DNA of 64,000 nucleotides, from assembly GCF_030450125.1 (NCBI RefSeq), contig NZ_CP123923.1, forward strand, positions 6,791,001 to 6,855,000. Direction: 5' to 3'. Positions 45,689 to 55,395 of this stretch are shown one piece after another (the first letter of the stretch is position 1; each line of letters starts with the position of its first letter). The notes beneath the pieces were generated by a model. It saw nothing but the letters and a program-made list of their open reading frames with translations. It was not told the origin of the DNA and did no database searches. This stretch comes from Streptomyces sp. WP-1 (GTDB lineage Bacteria; Actinomycetota; Actinomycetes; Streptomycetales; Streptomycetaceae). Position numbers and translations under genes: made by a program.

Positions 45689-46662
45689 GAGTCACCCGCC
45701 ACGGCCTCGGGCCCGGACGCCCGCGAGCGCAGACCGTCGGCGATCTCGGCGAGCGCCGCGGCGGCCCGGTCGCGGTGGCCGTCGTCCATCGGGTGCGTGG
45801 AGTAACGCGCCTCGCGGAACAGGGCGGTGAGCTCGACGACGGCCTCCCGCGCGGGCAGGCCGCCCGCGACGGCCCGCTCCAGCAGGTCCTGCGGGCTGTC
45901 CGAGGCACGCCGGGCGACTCCGGAGGCGGCGAGCGACTCCTCCATGGAGGCGTAGCAGGCGATGACGGCCGCGCGGGCGCCGGTTCCGCCCAGCAGCGCA
46001 CGGCGCCCGGAGTCCACGGCCCTCGTCAGGCGTTCCCGCTCGTCACCGGACGGCGCGGGGGGTTCGAGCACCGGCGGCCGGGTCAGATGCCGTCGCAGGT
46101 ACAGCCCGGCGAGCACGGCGACCACGACGAACAGGGTGATGCCGAGGCCGAGCAGGAGGGGCGTGAGCCCGAAGCGCGTGCCGTGGTCGGCGCGCTCCAC
46201 GGTCGGCAGGGTGGCTACCGGGACTTGCCCCGGGCTGGGGGTCGCTGACGGCTCGTGGCTGCTTCCGTGGTCGGTCGCGGGGCCGCTGCCGGAGAGACCG
46301 AAGCGGTGCAGGGCCAGGACGAGCAGCGGTACGACCAGCGACGCGGCCGGCAGCACCCGGCTCACTCCGTCGGACAGCCGCTGCTCCACCGGGCTGAGAT
46401 TCCGGGCGGTGCGCACCTGCCCCCGGTACTTCTCGCGCAGCGCCAGGCCGCCGAGGAACGCCAGCAGGGCGAGGCCGCCCACCAGGACGGCGTTTCCGCC
46501 GAGCGGCCCGCGCCCCTTGGCCGACAGGTCCGTGTCAGGGCGCAGCAGCAGCGCTGCCAGGACCGTTCCGCCCACCACCAGCACCATCAACGCGACCTGT
46601 GCGGCGCCGATCGTGCCGTACCGCCGTCGCCCGCCCGCCCCCGCCGTATGCTCCCGCCCCAC
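45685..46662 (-). CDS. DUF4129 membrane protein
   Basis: A 325-residue membrane protein, first gene of the MoxR-DUF58 operon. There are two N-terminal helices (AALMVLVVGGTVLAALLL, VLVGGLALLAFLGGLAL), a third near residue 110, an external Ser/Thr/Pro loop and a fourth helix (TPLLLGLGITLFVVVAVLAGLYL). The cytosolic C-terminal DUF4129 domain contains RAAVIACYASMEESLAASGV and FREARYSTHPMDD, its two hallmark segments. The GTG at 46662 has GGAGGGG 7 bases upstream; the frame runs on to 47367 but that part looks non-coding. Confidence 0.85.
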   Translation of the reverse strand: MGREHTAGAGGRRRYGTIGAAQVALMVLVVGGTVLAALLLRPDTDLSAKGRGPLGGNAVLVGGLALLAFLGGLALREKYRGQVRTARNLSPVEQRLSDGVSRVLPAASLVVPLLVLALHRFGLSGSGPATDHGSSHEPSATPSPGQVPVATLPTVERADHGTRFGLTPLLLGLGITLFVVVAVLAGLYLRRHLTRPPVLEPPAPSGDERERLTRAVDSGRRALLGGTGARAAVIACYASMEESLAASGVARRASDSPQDLLERAVAGGLPAREAVVELTALFREARYSTHPMDDGHRDRAAAALAEIADGLRSRASGPEAVAGDS

Positions 46663-46804
46663 CGCTGCACCCCTCCCGTGTGATCGGCAGCTTGGCATAC
46701 CGTCCGCCTGGTTCGCGAGACGGGACAACCTTGTGAACAGGATGTGAATTAACAGGATGTGAGTTCCCTGTTCGATCACGTCGTGATCGGACCCCGAGGA
46801 GAAC

Positions 46805-47345
46805 ATCATCAGCGCCAAACACAGGACCCTGTCCGTCGTCGCCGTCGCCGTCGCCGTCGCCGTCACCGGTGTCGTCCTCGCGGGGGCCACGGCCTGCGGC
46901 ACGGTCGAGCAGCTCTCCGCCGGCAAGAAGCTCGACCGAGCCTTCGACAAGCTCGGCGAGGAGAAGTCGGTCTCCTTCGAACTCGACCTGAACACCGACG
47001 CCGCGTCCCTGAAGGCCCTGGACGCCGGGTCCCGGCCCGAGCCCGGCGAGGAGATGGAGATGCCGGACGAGGCCGCCGAACTGCTCAGCGGGGCGAAGAT
47101 CAAGTTCACCGTAGAGTCGACGAAGCCGATCGAGGAGTCCGGTGTGAAGGACCTCGTCGGTACGGCCCTGAAGGTCGGCGGCCCGGACGGCGACCTCATT
47201 GGTACCGGGTGATCGGTGACTACACCTGCCTCCGCACCGCCCACGAAGCCGTCGGCAGGATGACGGGAAGCCCCACGCCTGCGGCCGAGGATCTGCCGCC
47301 GCAGGCCGGGGGGGAGGGGGGGCTGACGGACGTCCTCAAGGGAGC
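46805..47345 (+). pseudogene. Decayed lipoprotein gene (no start codon, frameshift)
   Basis: The frame from 46805 encodes a signal with lipobox ATAC (in VVLAGATACGTVEQL) and a LppX-like mature part (SFELDLNTDAASL, KIKFTVESTKPIEESGVKDL). GAGGAGAAC is a strong ribosome-binding site, but the codon after it is ATC. No ATG, GTG or TTG exists between it and the in-frame TGA at 46784. The frame closes at 47212 (DGDLIGTG), yet the next frame immediately continues with YRVIGDYTCLRTAHEAVGRM, the expected C-terminal half. A frameshift near 47197 explains this. The 3' end is lost near 47345. Confidence 0.7.
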
Positions 47346-47740
47346 GCGGCGCAGGGGATCCGCTCACTGCGGACGGCGCGGCCGAGTTCGCCGCTGTCCC
47401 AGATCCAGGGGACCAGGTCCTCCTGGCAGGTGGGGTGCGCTTAGACCTCGACCGAAGTGTGCCACTGGCCGGGCAGGAGACGCGCGAGATCGCGGGCGGC
47501 GTCGCCGATGAACCGGCGGCTGCTCATGTTCACACTGGTGCGGTGCCGCTTCGCGCGCTTGAGCAGGCTGACCACCGTGGTCTGGGTGGCGTCCGCGGGC
47601 AGGTGCCGGACGCCGTCGTCGTCCCGTTGGAAGCCGCTCGCCGCGAGGGCGGTGTGCGCCCACCGGTACTGCTCGCCCTATGCGACGGCCACGATCCCGG
47701 ACTCCCGGCTGTGCGACAGGAGGATCTGCGCCTCAGCCAT
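47336..47740 (-). pseudogene. Integrative-element gene with two in-frame stops
   Basis: 135 codons from an ATG at 47740 to a TGA at 47336 stay in one frame and look coding throughout (MAEAQILLSHSRESGIVAVA, GFQRDDDGVRHLP, MSSRRFIGDAARDLARLLPG, CQEDLVPWIWDSGELGRAV, SERIPCAALP). TAG interrupts at codon 21 (47678-47680) and TAA at codon 100 (47441-47443). The type resembles short accessory proteins of actinobacterial integrative elements or phages, by memory only. Its 3' end abuts the decayed lipoprotein, marking the edge of the inserted DNA. Confidence 0.65.
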
Positions 47741-48171
47741 GGACCGGGTCCTCGCCGCGCAGGACGGCCCGCAGGCTGCGCCCGTACGCCCGGGCGTGCT
47801 CGCGGGATGCCGCCTCCAGCTGGTCGTATCCGACCTGGGCCGTCATCTGCCCGGCCCACTTGCGGTACCTGCACGGGGACCGGCAGCAGGATCCCGGGGG
47901 CGAGAGCGGTGACGCCGAGGGCCGCGCAGTAGTCCTCGCCCTGGAGGAGGCCGCCCATCGGGGCGGCGCGCACGACGTCGGTGCGGGCGAGGATCGTGGT
48001 CGGCCCGATAGGGATGGTGTCCGCCGGCGACTTCCAGTACGTCCACACGTGACCGGCCTCGTGCCGGCCGGGCGGCGTGGGGCAGCGCCACAAGGTGGTC
48101 GACCCGTCGGTCTTCCGGCCGGGGCGAGGGTTGTTCGGGATGTTCGCCGAGCCAGTGACCGTGTACGTCAC
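47733..48171 (-). pseudogene. Second decayed element gene
   Basis: A GTG at 48171 opens a frame (TYTVTGSANIPNNPRPGRK, CPTPPGRHEAGHVWTYW, VVRAAPMGGLLQGEDYCAA) that loses coding character near 47870. Another frame then reads CRYRKWAGQMTAQVGYDQLE and HARAYGRSLRAVLRGEDP, ending in a TGA (47733-47735) that overlaps the start of the next element gene, as expected for a tight operon. One gene with an internal indel, or two fused remnants, are both possible. The function is not recognised. Confidence 0.5.
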
Positions 48172-48237
48172 GTGCTCGTTTGCCGACTATAGCCGTGATG
48201 TTCGCCATGTCGGTGGACGGGTCGGCTCGGAGGAACT

Positions 48238-48516
48238 GTGGTGCGGACGCTGTCGGTTGGGCAGCTCAGAGTCCAGACCGGGCGGCACGGCGATGGCCGT
48301 GAGGCGTACGCGATCTTCGACTCGGTGCGAGGAGTGCACGGCGGTGCGGACCGGTACTTGGCTGGCTACGCCTGTACGCAGTCGGACCGGACGTACGCCT
48401 ACCTGCTCGTCGATCACCTTCGGTGGCTGGAGCACGAAGGGCTGACGCCGGAGGGCGTCGGATTCGGTGACCTCGAGCGGTATATGGGCGCGATCGGAGC
48501 GAAGATCGCCGGACCG
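48238..48516 (+). pseudogene. N-terminal fragment of a tyrosine recombinase (integrase)
   Basis: A GTG with AGGAAC upstream opens a frame encoding the core-binding domain of a phage-type integrase (YLAGYACTQSDRTYAYLLVD, HLRWLEHEGLTPEGVGFGDL, ERYMGAIGAKIAGP, where one normally sees the SAM-like fold). After about residue 93 the match stops abruptly at about 48517, inside the 3' end of the opposite-strand TetR gene. The catalytic domain is missing, so this is a breakpoint of an old integration or rearrangement. Confidence 0.65.
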
Positions 48517-48527
48517 TGCGACGCGCG

Positions 48528-49199
48528 TCAGCTGCGGGGTAGCGCGCCCAGGAGGGTTGCTGTCAGGGCCAGCTTCAAGGAGTCCTTCAACTCCAAGTGG
48601 AAGCGGGCCAGGTCGGGCTCGGCCCGGTAGGCCGCCTGCAGGCTGGGTGGGGGTGTGCTGTACGCCGACAGCGCGCCGGCCATGACCATGGTTTGCAGGC
48701 TGAACAGTGTTGCGTTCTCGCCCAGCTCCGGCAGGTACTTCTGGATCAGGGCGGTCATGGTTGTCAGGCGGTCCAGGGAGGCGCGCTTGTAGCGTGCTAC
48801 GACCTCGACGGAGACGTTGTGTTCCAGGACACTGCCCTGTGCGCCGAAGAGGTCGCACAGCACCACTCGGCCGGAGAGTGAGCGGCTAAGGATCTCGGCC
48901 ACCGCTGCCGCTCGCTCGGACATGGGCAGATTCCCGTCGATGCCGGCCGCCAACTCGCCTGCCAGTTCCTTCAGCCACTCCTGCAGGAAGTGGTCCAGCA
49001 GTTCTAGCAGCACCGCCTCGCGAGACTCGAAGTAGCGCAGCACGTTCGGCTTCGCCAGCCCTACCCGGCGGCTGAGCTCGTTCAGGGTGACCGCGGCCAC
49101 AGGCATCTCGTCGAGCATGGCCGACGCCGTGTCGAGGATCGCCCGTCGGCGCATCTCCCGCTGCTCTTCGGTTCGCGCCCGCTGGAAAGTCACGATCAC
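48528..49199 (-). CDS. TetR-family regulator of the adjacent SDR gene
   Basis: A 223-residue TetR regulator. The helix-turn-helix is at about residues 15-60 (RRRAILDTASAMLDEMPVAA, LNELSRRVGLAKPNVLRYF). The ligand domain (RYKRASLDRLTTMTALIQKY) is of the TetR_C_17-like type. The start could be GTG 49199 or GTG 49193. It is divergent from the SDR gene. A 15-bp imperfect inverted repeat and a second palindrome fill the 103-bp gap, the usual layout for self- and neighbour-repression. Confidence 0.88.
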   Translation of the reverse strand: MIVTFQRARTEEQREMRRRAILDTASAMLDEMPVAAVTLNELSRRVGLAKPNVLRYFESREAVLLELLDHFLQEWLKELAGELAAGIDGNLPMSERAAAVAEILSRSLSGRVVLCDLFGAQGSVLEHNVSVEVVARYKRASLDRLTTMTALIQKYLPELGENATLFSLQTMVMAGALSAYSTPPPSLQAAYRAEPDLARFHLELKDSLKLALTATLLGALPRS

Positions 49200-49210
49200 C
49201 AGCCTAGCTT

Positions 49211-49249
49211 AAGTACCCCCGGTACGTTGACAATGTACCGGGAGTACTT
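49211..49249. promoter_or_regulatory. TetR operator between TetR and SDR genes
   Basis: AAGTACCCCCGGTAC (49211-49225) and GTACCGGGAGTACTT (49235-49249) are inverted copies, 14 of 15 matched, 9 bp apart. They lie next to the TetR start and in the promoter region of the SDR gene. Confidence 0.75.
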
Positions 49250-49268
49250 TAGTGTCACCGGCACAAGA

Positions 49269-49279
49269 TACCTTCGGTA
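49269..49279. promoter_or_regulatory. Second TACC-TTC-GGTA palindrome
   Basis: TACC-TTC-GGTA repeats the GTACC/GGTAC half-sites of the main operator 24 bp before the SDR start codon. It is probably an auxiliary TetR site. Confidence 0.5.
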
Positions 49280-49302
49280 CGTAATTAGACGGGAGTCCGA
49301 CC

Positions 49303-50250
49303 ATGAGTGAAAAGTGGACGACGGCGAATATTCCGGACCAGCGCGGGCGAGTGGCCGTGGTGACCGGGGCCAACACCGGACTGGGGTACGAGACCGCCAG
49401 GGCGCTCGCCGAGCGCGGGGCTTCCGTGGTGCTCGCCGTGCGCAACGTCAAGAAGGGCGAGCAAGCTGCGGCCCGCATGACCGGCGACGTGACCGTGCAG
49501 GCGCTGGACCTGACCTCGCTCGACTCCGTCCGGACCGCGGCGGCGGCGCTGCGGTCCCGCCTCGACCGGCTCGACCTGCTGATCAACAACGCCGGCGTGA
49601 TGTACACCCCGAAGCAGACCACCCGGGACGGCTTCGAGCTGCAGTTCGGCACCAACCACCTCGGCCACTTCGCGCTCACCGGGCTGCTGCTGGACCTGAT
49701 GCTGCCGGTGCCCGGCTCGCGCGTGGTGACGGTCAGCAGCACCGGCCACCGCATCCGGGCCGCGATCCACTTCGACGACCTGCAGTGGGAGCGGTCGTAC
49801 AGCCGGGTCGGCGCCTATGGTCAGTCCAAGCTGGCCAACCTGATGTTCACGTACGAGCTGCAGCGCCGGCTCGCCACGCACGGCACGACCGTCGCGGTGG
49901 CCGCGCACCCCGGCATGTCCAGCACCGAGCTCGCCCGCAACACCCCCGCGGCCCTCCGGCTTCCGCTCACCTGGCTCGCGCCGCTGATCACCCAGAAGCC
50001 GGCGATGGGCGCGCTGCCGACCCTGCGTGCCGCCACCGACCCCGCCGCGCTCGGCGGCCAGTACTACGGTCCCGGCGGACGCAACGAGGTCATGGGCCAC
50101 CCCCGGCTGGTCACCTCCAGCCCGGAGTCGTACGAGGCAGCCGTCCAGCAGCGGCTGTGGGCCGTCTCCGAAGACCTCACCAGGGTGCAGTTCCCCATCG
50201 CTGAGTCCAAGCAGAGCCCGTTTCACTCCGGATCGGCCACCACTCTGTAG
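49303..50250 (+). CDS. Short-chain dehydrogenase/reductase
   Basis: A 315-residue NAD(P)-dependent SDR of the retinol-dehydrogenase/WW-oxidoreductase-like type. It has the Rossmann TGANTGLG (21-28), the structural motif NNAGV (95-99), catalytic S145/S146, Y172 and K176 (AYGQSKLANL) and the C-terminal PGMSST loop. The ATG has a GGGAG site 9 bases upstream. It is probably induced by the ligand of the divergent TetR. It lies in the mobile-DNA scar and may be cargo. The substrate is unknown. Confidence 0.9.
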   Translation: MSEKWTTANIPDQRGRVAVVTGANTGLGYETARALAERGASVVLAVRNVKKGEQAAARMTGDVTVQALDLTSLDSVRTAAAALRSRLDRLDLLINNAGVMYTPKQTTRDGFELQFGTNHLGHFALTGLLLDLMLPVPGSRVVTVSSTGHRIRAAIHFDDLQWERSYSRVGAYGQSKLANLMFTYELQRRLATHGTTVAVAAHPGMSSTELARNTPAALRLPLTWLAPLITQKPAMGALPTLRAATDPAALGGQYYGPGGRNEVMGHPRLVTSSPESYEAAVQQRLWAVSEDLTRVQFPIAESKQSPFHSGSATTL

Positions 50251-50458
50251 CCCGCGCTGGTAGCAGGCGCAGACCCCGCAATCCAAGCGGGCTGCGCCAA
50301 GTCCCACGAGGCGCACCCACTCCGGTCGAGGGCGACCACCCGCTTGTCGCCGTGCAGGCCGCTTGCGACGGGTACGTCCAAGTGGGCAGTACTTGGCGGC
50401 CTTGCCCTCGGGAACCTGCTGAAAGAGCATCTGCATCAGATGATCGGTGCGTAGCGGC

Positions 50459-51210
50459 CTAGTACTGCAACGGTGTTTGTCGTGACGGTTGGGCAGGTGG
50501 TTCGTTGGTCTGTTCATGGGTGGGGAACAGTCTGGTGCCCGGTCGTGGGCGGGTGAACTGAGGGCTCTGCACGAGTGGTTCGTGCATCGTTTTGCCAGGT
50601 CGGAGCCACGTGATCGGTGTTGGCGTATATGCAGGGACTCATCGCACCGCTGGAGCGGAAGAACGGCTGGACGCTGGCGGAGGAGGCGGGTCATGCGGGC
50701 CCCGACCGGATCCACCGGCTGCTGAACAGGATCGACTGGGATGCGGACGAGGTCCTGGACGACGTGCGTGAGTACGTCGTGGAACATCTCGGGGACCGGG
50801 ATGCGGTACTGATCGTCGACGACACCGGTTTCCTGAAGAAGGGGGACCGTTCGGCCGGCGTCCAGCGGCAGCACTCCGGAACCGCGGGACGGACGGAGAA
50901 CTGCCAGGTCGGAATCTTCCTCGCCTATGCCGCCGACCGCGGCCGCACCCTCATCGACCGGAGCCTTTATCTGCCGGCGTCCTGGACGGACGACCGGGAA
51001 CGGTGCAGACGGCCCGGCATCGACGACGAGGTCGTCTTCGAGACGAAGGTGGCGATGGCCCGGGCGATGGTCCGCCGGGCGATCCAAAGGAAGATCCCGT
51101 TCGGGTGGGTGACCGCGGACGCCGGTTACGGCTATTCCAAGAGCTGGCGGACCGAGCTGGAACGGGCGCACGTCTTCCACGTCATGGCCACCACCCGCGC
51201 CGACGGTCCC
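50459..51210 (+). mobile_element. IS701-like insertion sequence remnant
   Basis: The left end reads CTAGTACTGCAACGGTG (50459-50475), a form typical of IS701-like elements that target CTAG. The transposase follows, but the right inverted repeat and the 3' third of the transposase are missing, and the sequence passes into an unrelated coding segment near 51200. The element has therefore been deleted at its right end. The 209 bp before it (50251-50458) hold no recognisable gene. Confidence 0.65.
50516..51210 (+). pseudogene. IS701-family transposase, frameshifted and truncated
   Basis: Translation from the ATG at 50516 gives the start MGGEQSGARSWAGELRALHE, ending at FARSEPRDR. The frame is then lost near 50619 and resumes one base over with VLAYMQGLIAPLERKNGWTL, consistent with loss of one G in CGGTGTTGG. 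The DDE-transposase core is recognisable (VLIVDDTGFLKKG, with AGVQRQHSGTAGRTENCQVG and DRSLYLPASWTDD). After ELERAHVFHVMATTR the match ends. The following segment (about 51212-51330, LARIRTLLLQWLADHF) is a different gene's 3' end. Confidence 0.75.
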
Positions 51211-51326
51211 CCCTCGCTGGTCGGCGGCGGATCCGAGGCGGGGCTGGCCCGTATCCGCACGCTCCTGCTCCAGTGGCTGGCCGACCACTTCCAGACGGTC
51301 AGGGTGTCCGAGCGCGAGCCGGCCGC

Positions 51327-52244
51327 GTGAGCGTAGCGGTCGCACCCCGGCACGCACATCACAGCGGCGGCCTGATGCGGAGCATCTACCTGCCCCGTAC
51401 GGCGGACGCGCTGGCGTTCGCGACGTCCACCTACGGCATCCCGCTGCTCGTCCTGGCCACGACACGCTCCGCCGCGCTGACGGGCGCGGCCTTCGCCCTG
51501 GAATGGATCCCGCGGCCGGCTGCGGCGAGATGGGTCGGCTCGGTTGTCGACCGGCGCGGTGCCTCGGTGGTGTTCCACCTGGCCTCCCTGGGCCGGGCGC
51601 TGGCCCTGGCCGCCGGCGCGGTCCTGCTCCACCTCCACCCGGCGGGCACCGTGGCGAGCGCGACCGTGATGGTGCTGGCCGCGACGACCGGCGTGCTCAC
51701 CGAGTTCAGCTACATCGCGGCCGAGACCGCGGGCGCCGCAGACGGACGCCGAGCAGGGCGACAAGCACACCGTGTCCAGGCCGTCCTGCTCGGCATCGAC
51801 CAGACGGCGGCCCTGGCCGGTCCCGCGCTCGCCGGAATGCTGTTGCTCGCCGGGCCGCCGTCGATGCTCGCGATGATCACCGTGCTCTCGCTGCTCGCCG
51901 CGCTGCTCGCCCTGCGCACCCCGCCCTCGCCCGTCGCACCGGCCCGTGCGCCCAGGAGGCAGTGCGGTGCCGGACTGCCCGCCGGGTGGCGCACCATCCG
52001 CTCGCTGCCCACGCTCGGCTGGCTCGTGACCGGACTAACCCTGGCCAACCTGGCCACGGGCTTGCTCCAGGCCTCCGGGCCCGTGATCGTCGTCCAGCAC
52101 TTCGGGCAGTCCACCACCGCTGTCGGCCTGGTCTGGTCGGCCGGCGCCGCAGCGACGCTCCTCAGCGTCACGTTCTGCCGGTTCGCTCTCGACCGCCTGG
52201 GCCTGTGGCCGGTCGGCGCTGGATGCGTGGTGGGATGTGTGTGA
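51327..52244 (+). pseudogene. MFS transporter lacking its C-terminus
   Basis: 305 codons encode about nine membrane helices of a major-facilitator exporter (ATSTYGIPLLVLATTRSAAL, VGSVVDRRGASVVF, GLPAGWRTIRSLPTLGWLVT). The GTG overlaps the stop of the preceding gene fragment (GTGA), so the two were once an operon interrupted by the IS. The frame ends abruptly (WPVGAGCVVGCV) 15 bp before the recombinase gene, where about 100 more residues are expected. The C-terminal loss coincides with the recombinase boundary, suggesting that integration cut the gene. Confidence 0.65.
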
Positions 52245-52259
52245 AAGGGATACGCCTGG

Positions 52260-53653
52260 ATGGCGATGAGTTATAACGTCCGATTCTGGGAGATACGTGA
52301 GCGCCCTGACCGGCGCAAGCCTTTCCAGATTCGGTGGACGGTTAACGGGCGTGAGAAGTCTGAGTCCTTCATCGCGTTCGCGCTTGCTGACAGCCGGCGT
52401 GCGAAGCTGATGACAGCTGCGCGCGCGGGTGAGCCGTTTGACGAGCACACAGGTCTGCCGGCATCCGAGTTGCGGACCATCAAGCAGCGCACTACGTGGT
52501 ACGACCTGGTGCACGAATACATCGAGCAAAGATGGGAGCGCACGCCGGGGAACGCCCGCCGCACCCTGGCTGATGCCTTCGCTACGGTCACGCCCGCCCT
52601 GATACGCCCCGGCGCAGTGTATTCCGATCCGCGGGTACTGCGGCGTGCCCTGTACTCGTGGGTGTTCAACAAGAAAGCCTGGAGTGCGAGCCCGCCGAGG
52701 AGTGGCTCCATGCGCTGGACTGGATGAAGCGCAACTCGCTGCCGGTCAGCTCCCTCGCGGAATCCGACGTTCTGAGGCGGGCCCTCGATGCGATGTGCCG
52801 CAAGCTGGACGGCAAGGTGGCTGCGGCTCAAACAGCCCGACGCAAGAGGGCTGCGTTCAACGAAGCTCTCAACATTGCGGTGGAGAAGGGGTACTTCGCA
52901 GAGAACTCCCTCAAGGGGCTCCGGTGGCAAGCGCCAGCAGTCAATGAGGAGGTGGATCCAGCCGCCGTTCCTCATCCGGCCCAGGTGCTTCGGCTGCTCG
53001 AGGCCGTTGCTCGCCAGCGGGGGCGGGGTCCTCATCTTGAAGCATTCTTCGGTTGCATGTACTTCGCGGCTATGCGGCCAGCTGAGGTCATCCACCTTCG
53101 GATCGAGCAATGCCACTTGCCAAAGACGGGATGGGGGATGCTGAACCTCTCGGGCGGGGTCGTCACGTCTGGCAGGGAGTGGACCGACGACGGTGAGGTG
53201 CACGAGGTGCACTCGCTCAAGTGTCGCGCGGTAGGTGCGACGCGGCCTGCTCCCATCCCGCCGCAGTTCGTACGCATGCTGCGTGCCCATGTGAATCGGT
53301 TCGACGTGGCACCTGACGGTCGACTTCTCCGGAACCAGGCTGGCAACTACGTGGACGCTGCCGCCTACGGCCTCACATGGGCGCGGGCCCGGGAATACGC
53401 CCTGACCCGTACTGAGCGCACTTCTCGCCTGGCCAAGCGGCTTTACGATCCGCGTCACGCCGGGATCTCGTTCTGGCTCTACTTCGGAGTGGACCCGGCC
53501 GAGGGCGCCCGCCGTGCCGGCCAGAGCATCGAGGTTCTCCTTCGCCACTACGCCAAGTTCCTTGACGGCCTTCGAGAGCAGGCGAACCGTCTCATCGAGC
53601 AGTCCATGAACGAGTGGCAGCGTGTCAGTCAAGGTGACGTACCCGGGGGCTGA
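52260..53653 (+). pseudogene. Tyrosine recombinase (integrase) with a one-base frameshift
   Basis: The first frame (52260-52727) gives MAMSYNVRFWEIRERPDRRK and continues to LYSWVFNKK. The second (to 53653) resumes as SLECEPAEEWLHALDWM and carries the catalytic domain. This has the first arginine in FAAMRPAEVIHLR, the DPRHAGISFWLYFGV box, AGQSIEVLLRHYAKF with the likely nucleophile tyrosine, and an intact C-terminus. Joining needs one extra A in AACAAGAAAGCC at about 52672-52680. The gene is therefore full length (about 464 codons) but out of frame. A sequencing error, a recent mutation or ribosomal slippage on the A-rich run are the three readings. Confidence 0.75.
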
Positions 53654-53763
53654 ACCGGGGGTTTGGTCCGTGACGGGTCCGGAAGTACTGGTCAGGCGGG
53701 GTGCAGTTGTGGGAGGAATCGGGAGTTAGCGCGCAAGCCGGGCCCGGTCGAGAGCAGGTTGCA

Positions 53764-53808
53764 CGAAGGGCACCTGACGGGTGAGAACCCAGGCCAGGCG
53801 CCCTTTCG
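53764..53808 (-). terminator. Hairpin terminator after aldehyde dehydrogenase
   Basis: CGAAGGGCACCTG (53764-53776) pairs with CAGGCGCCCTTTCG (53795-53808) with one mismatch and one bulge, giving an 18-base loop. It lies 7 bp past the stop of the minus-strand dehydrogenase gene. It also separates that gene from the recombinase. Confidence 0.65.
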
Positions 53809-53815
53809 CATGTGT

Positions 53816-55339
<1,524 letters not shown>

Positions 55340-55395
55340 CCTGGTGTGCCTCCCGGTGCAGCGCTGCCCGCCCTTGGGCAGCTCCCGGCGCGAGG

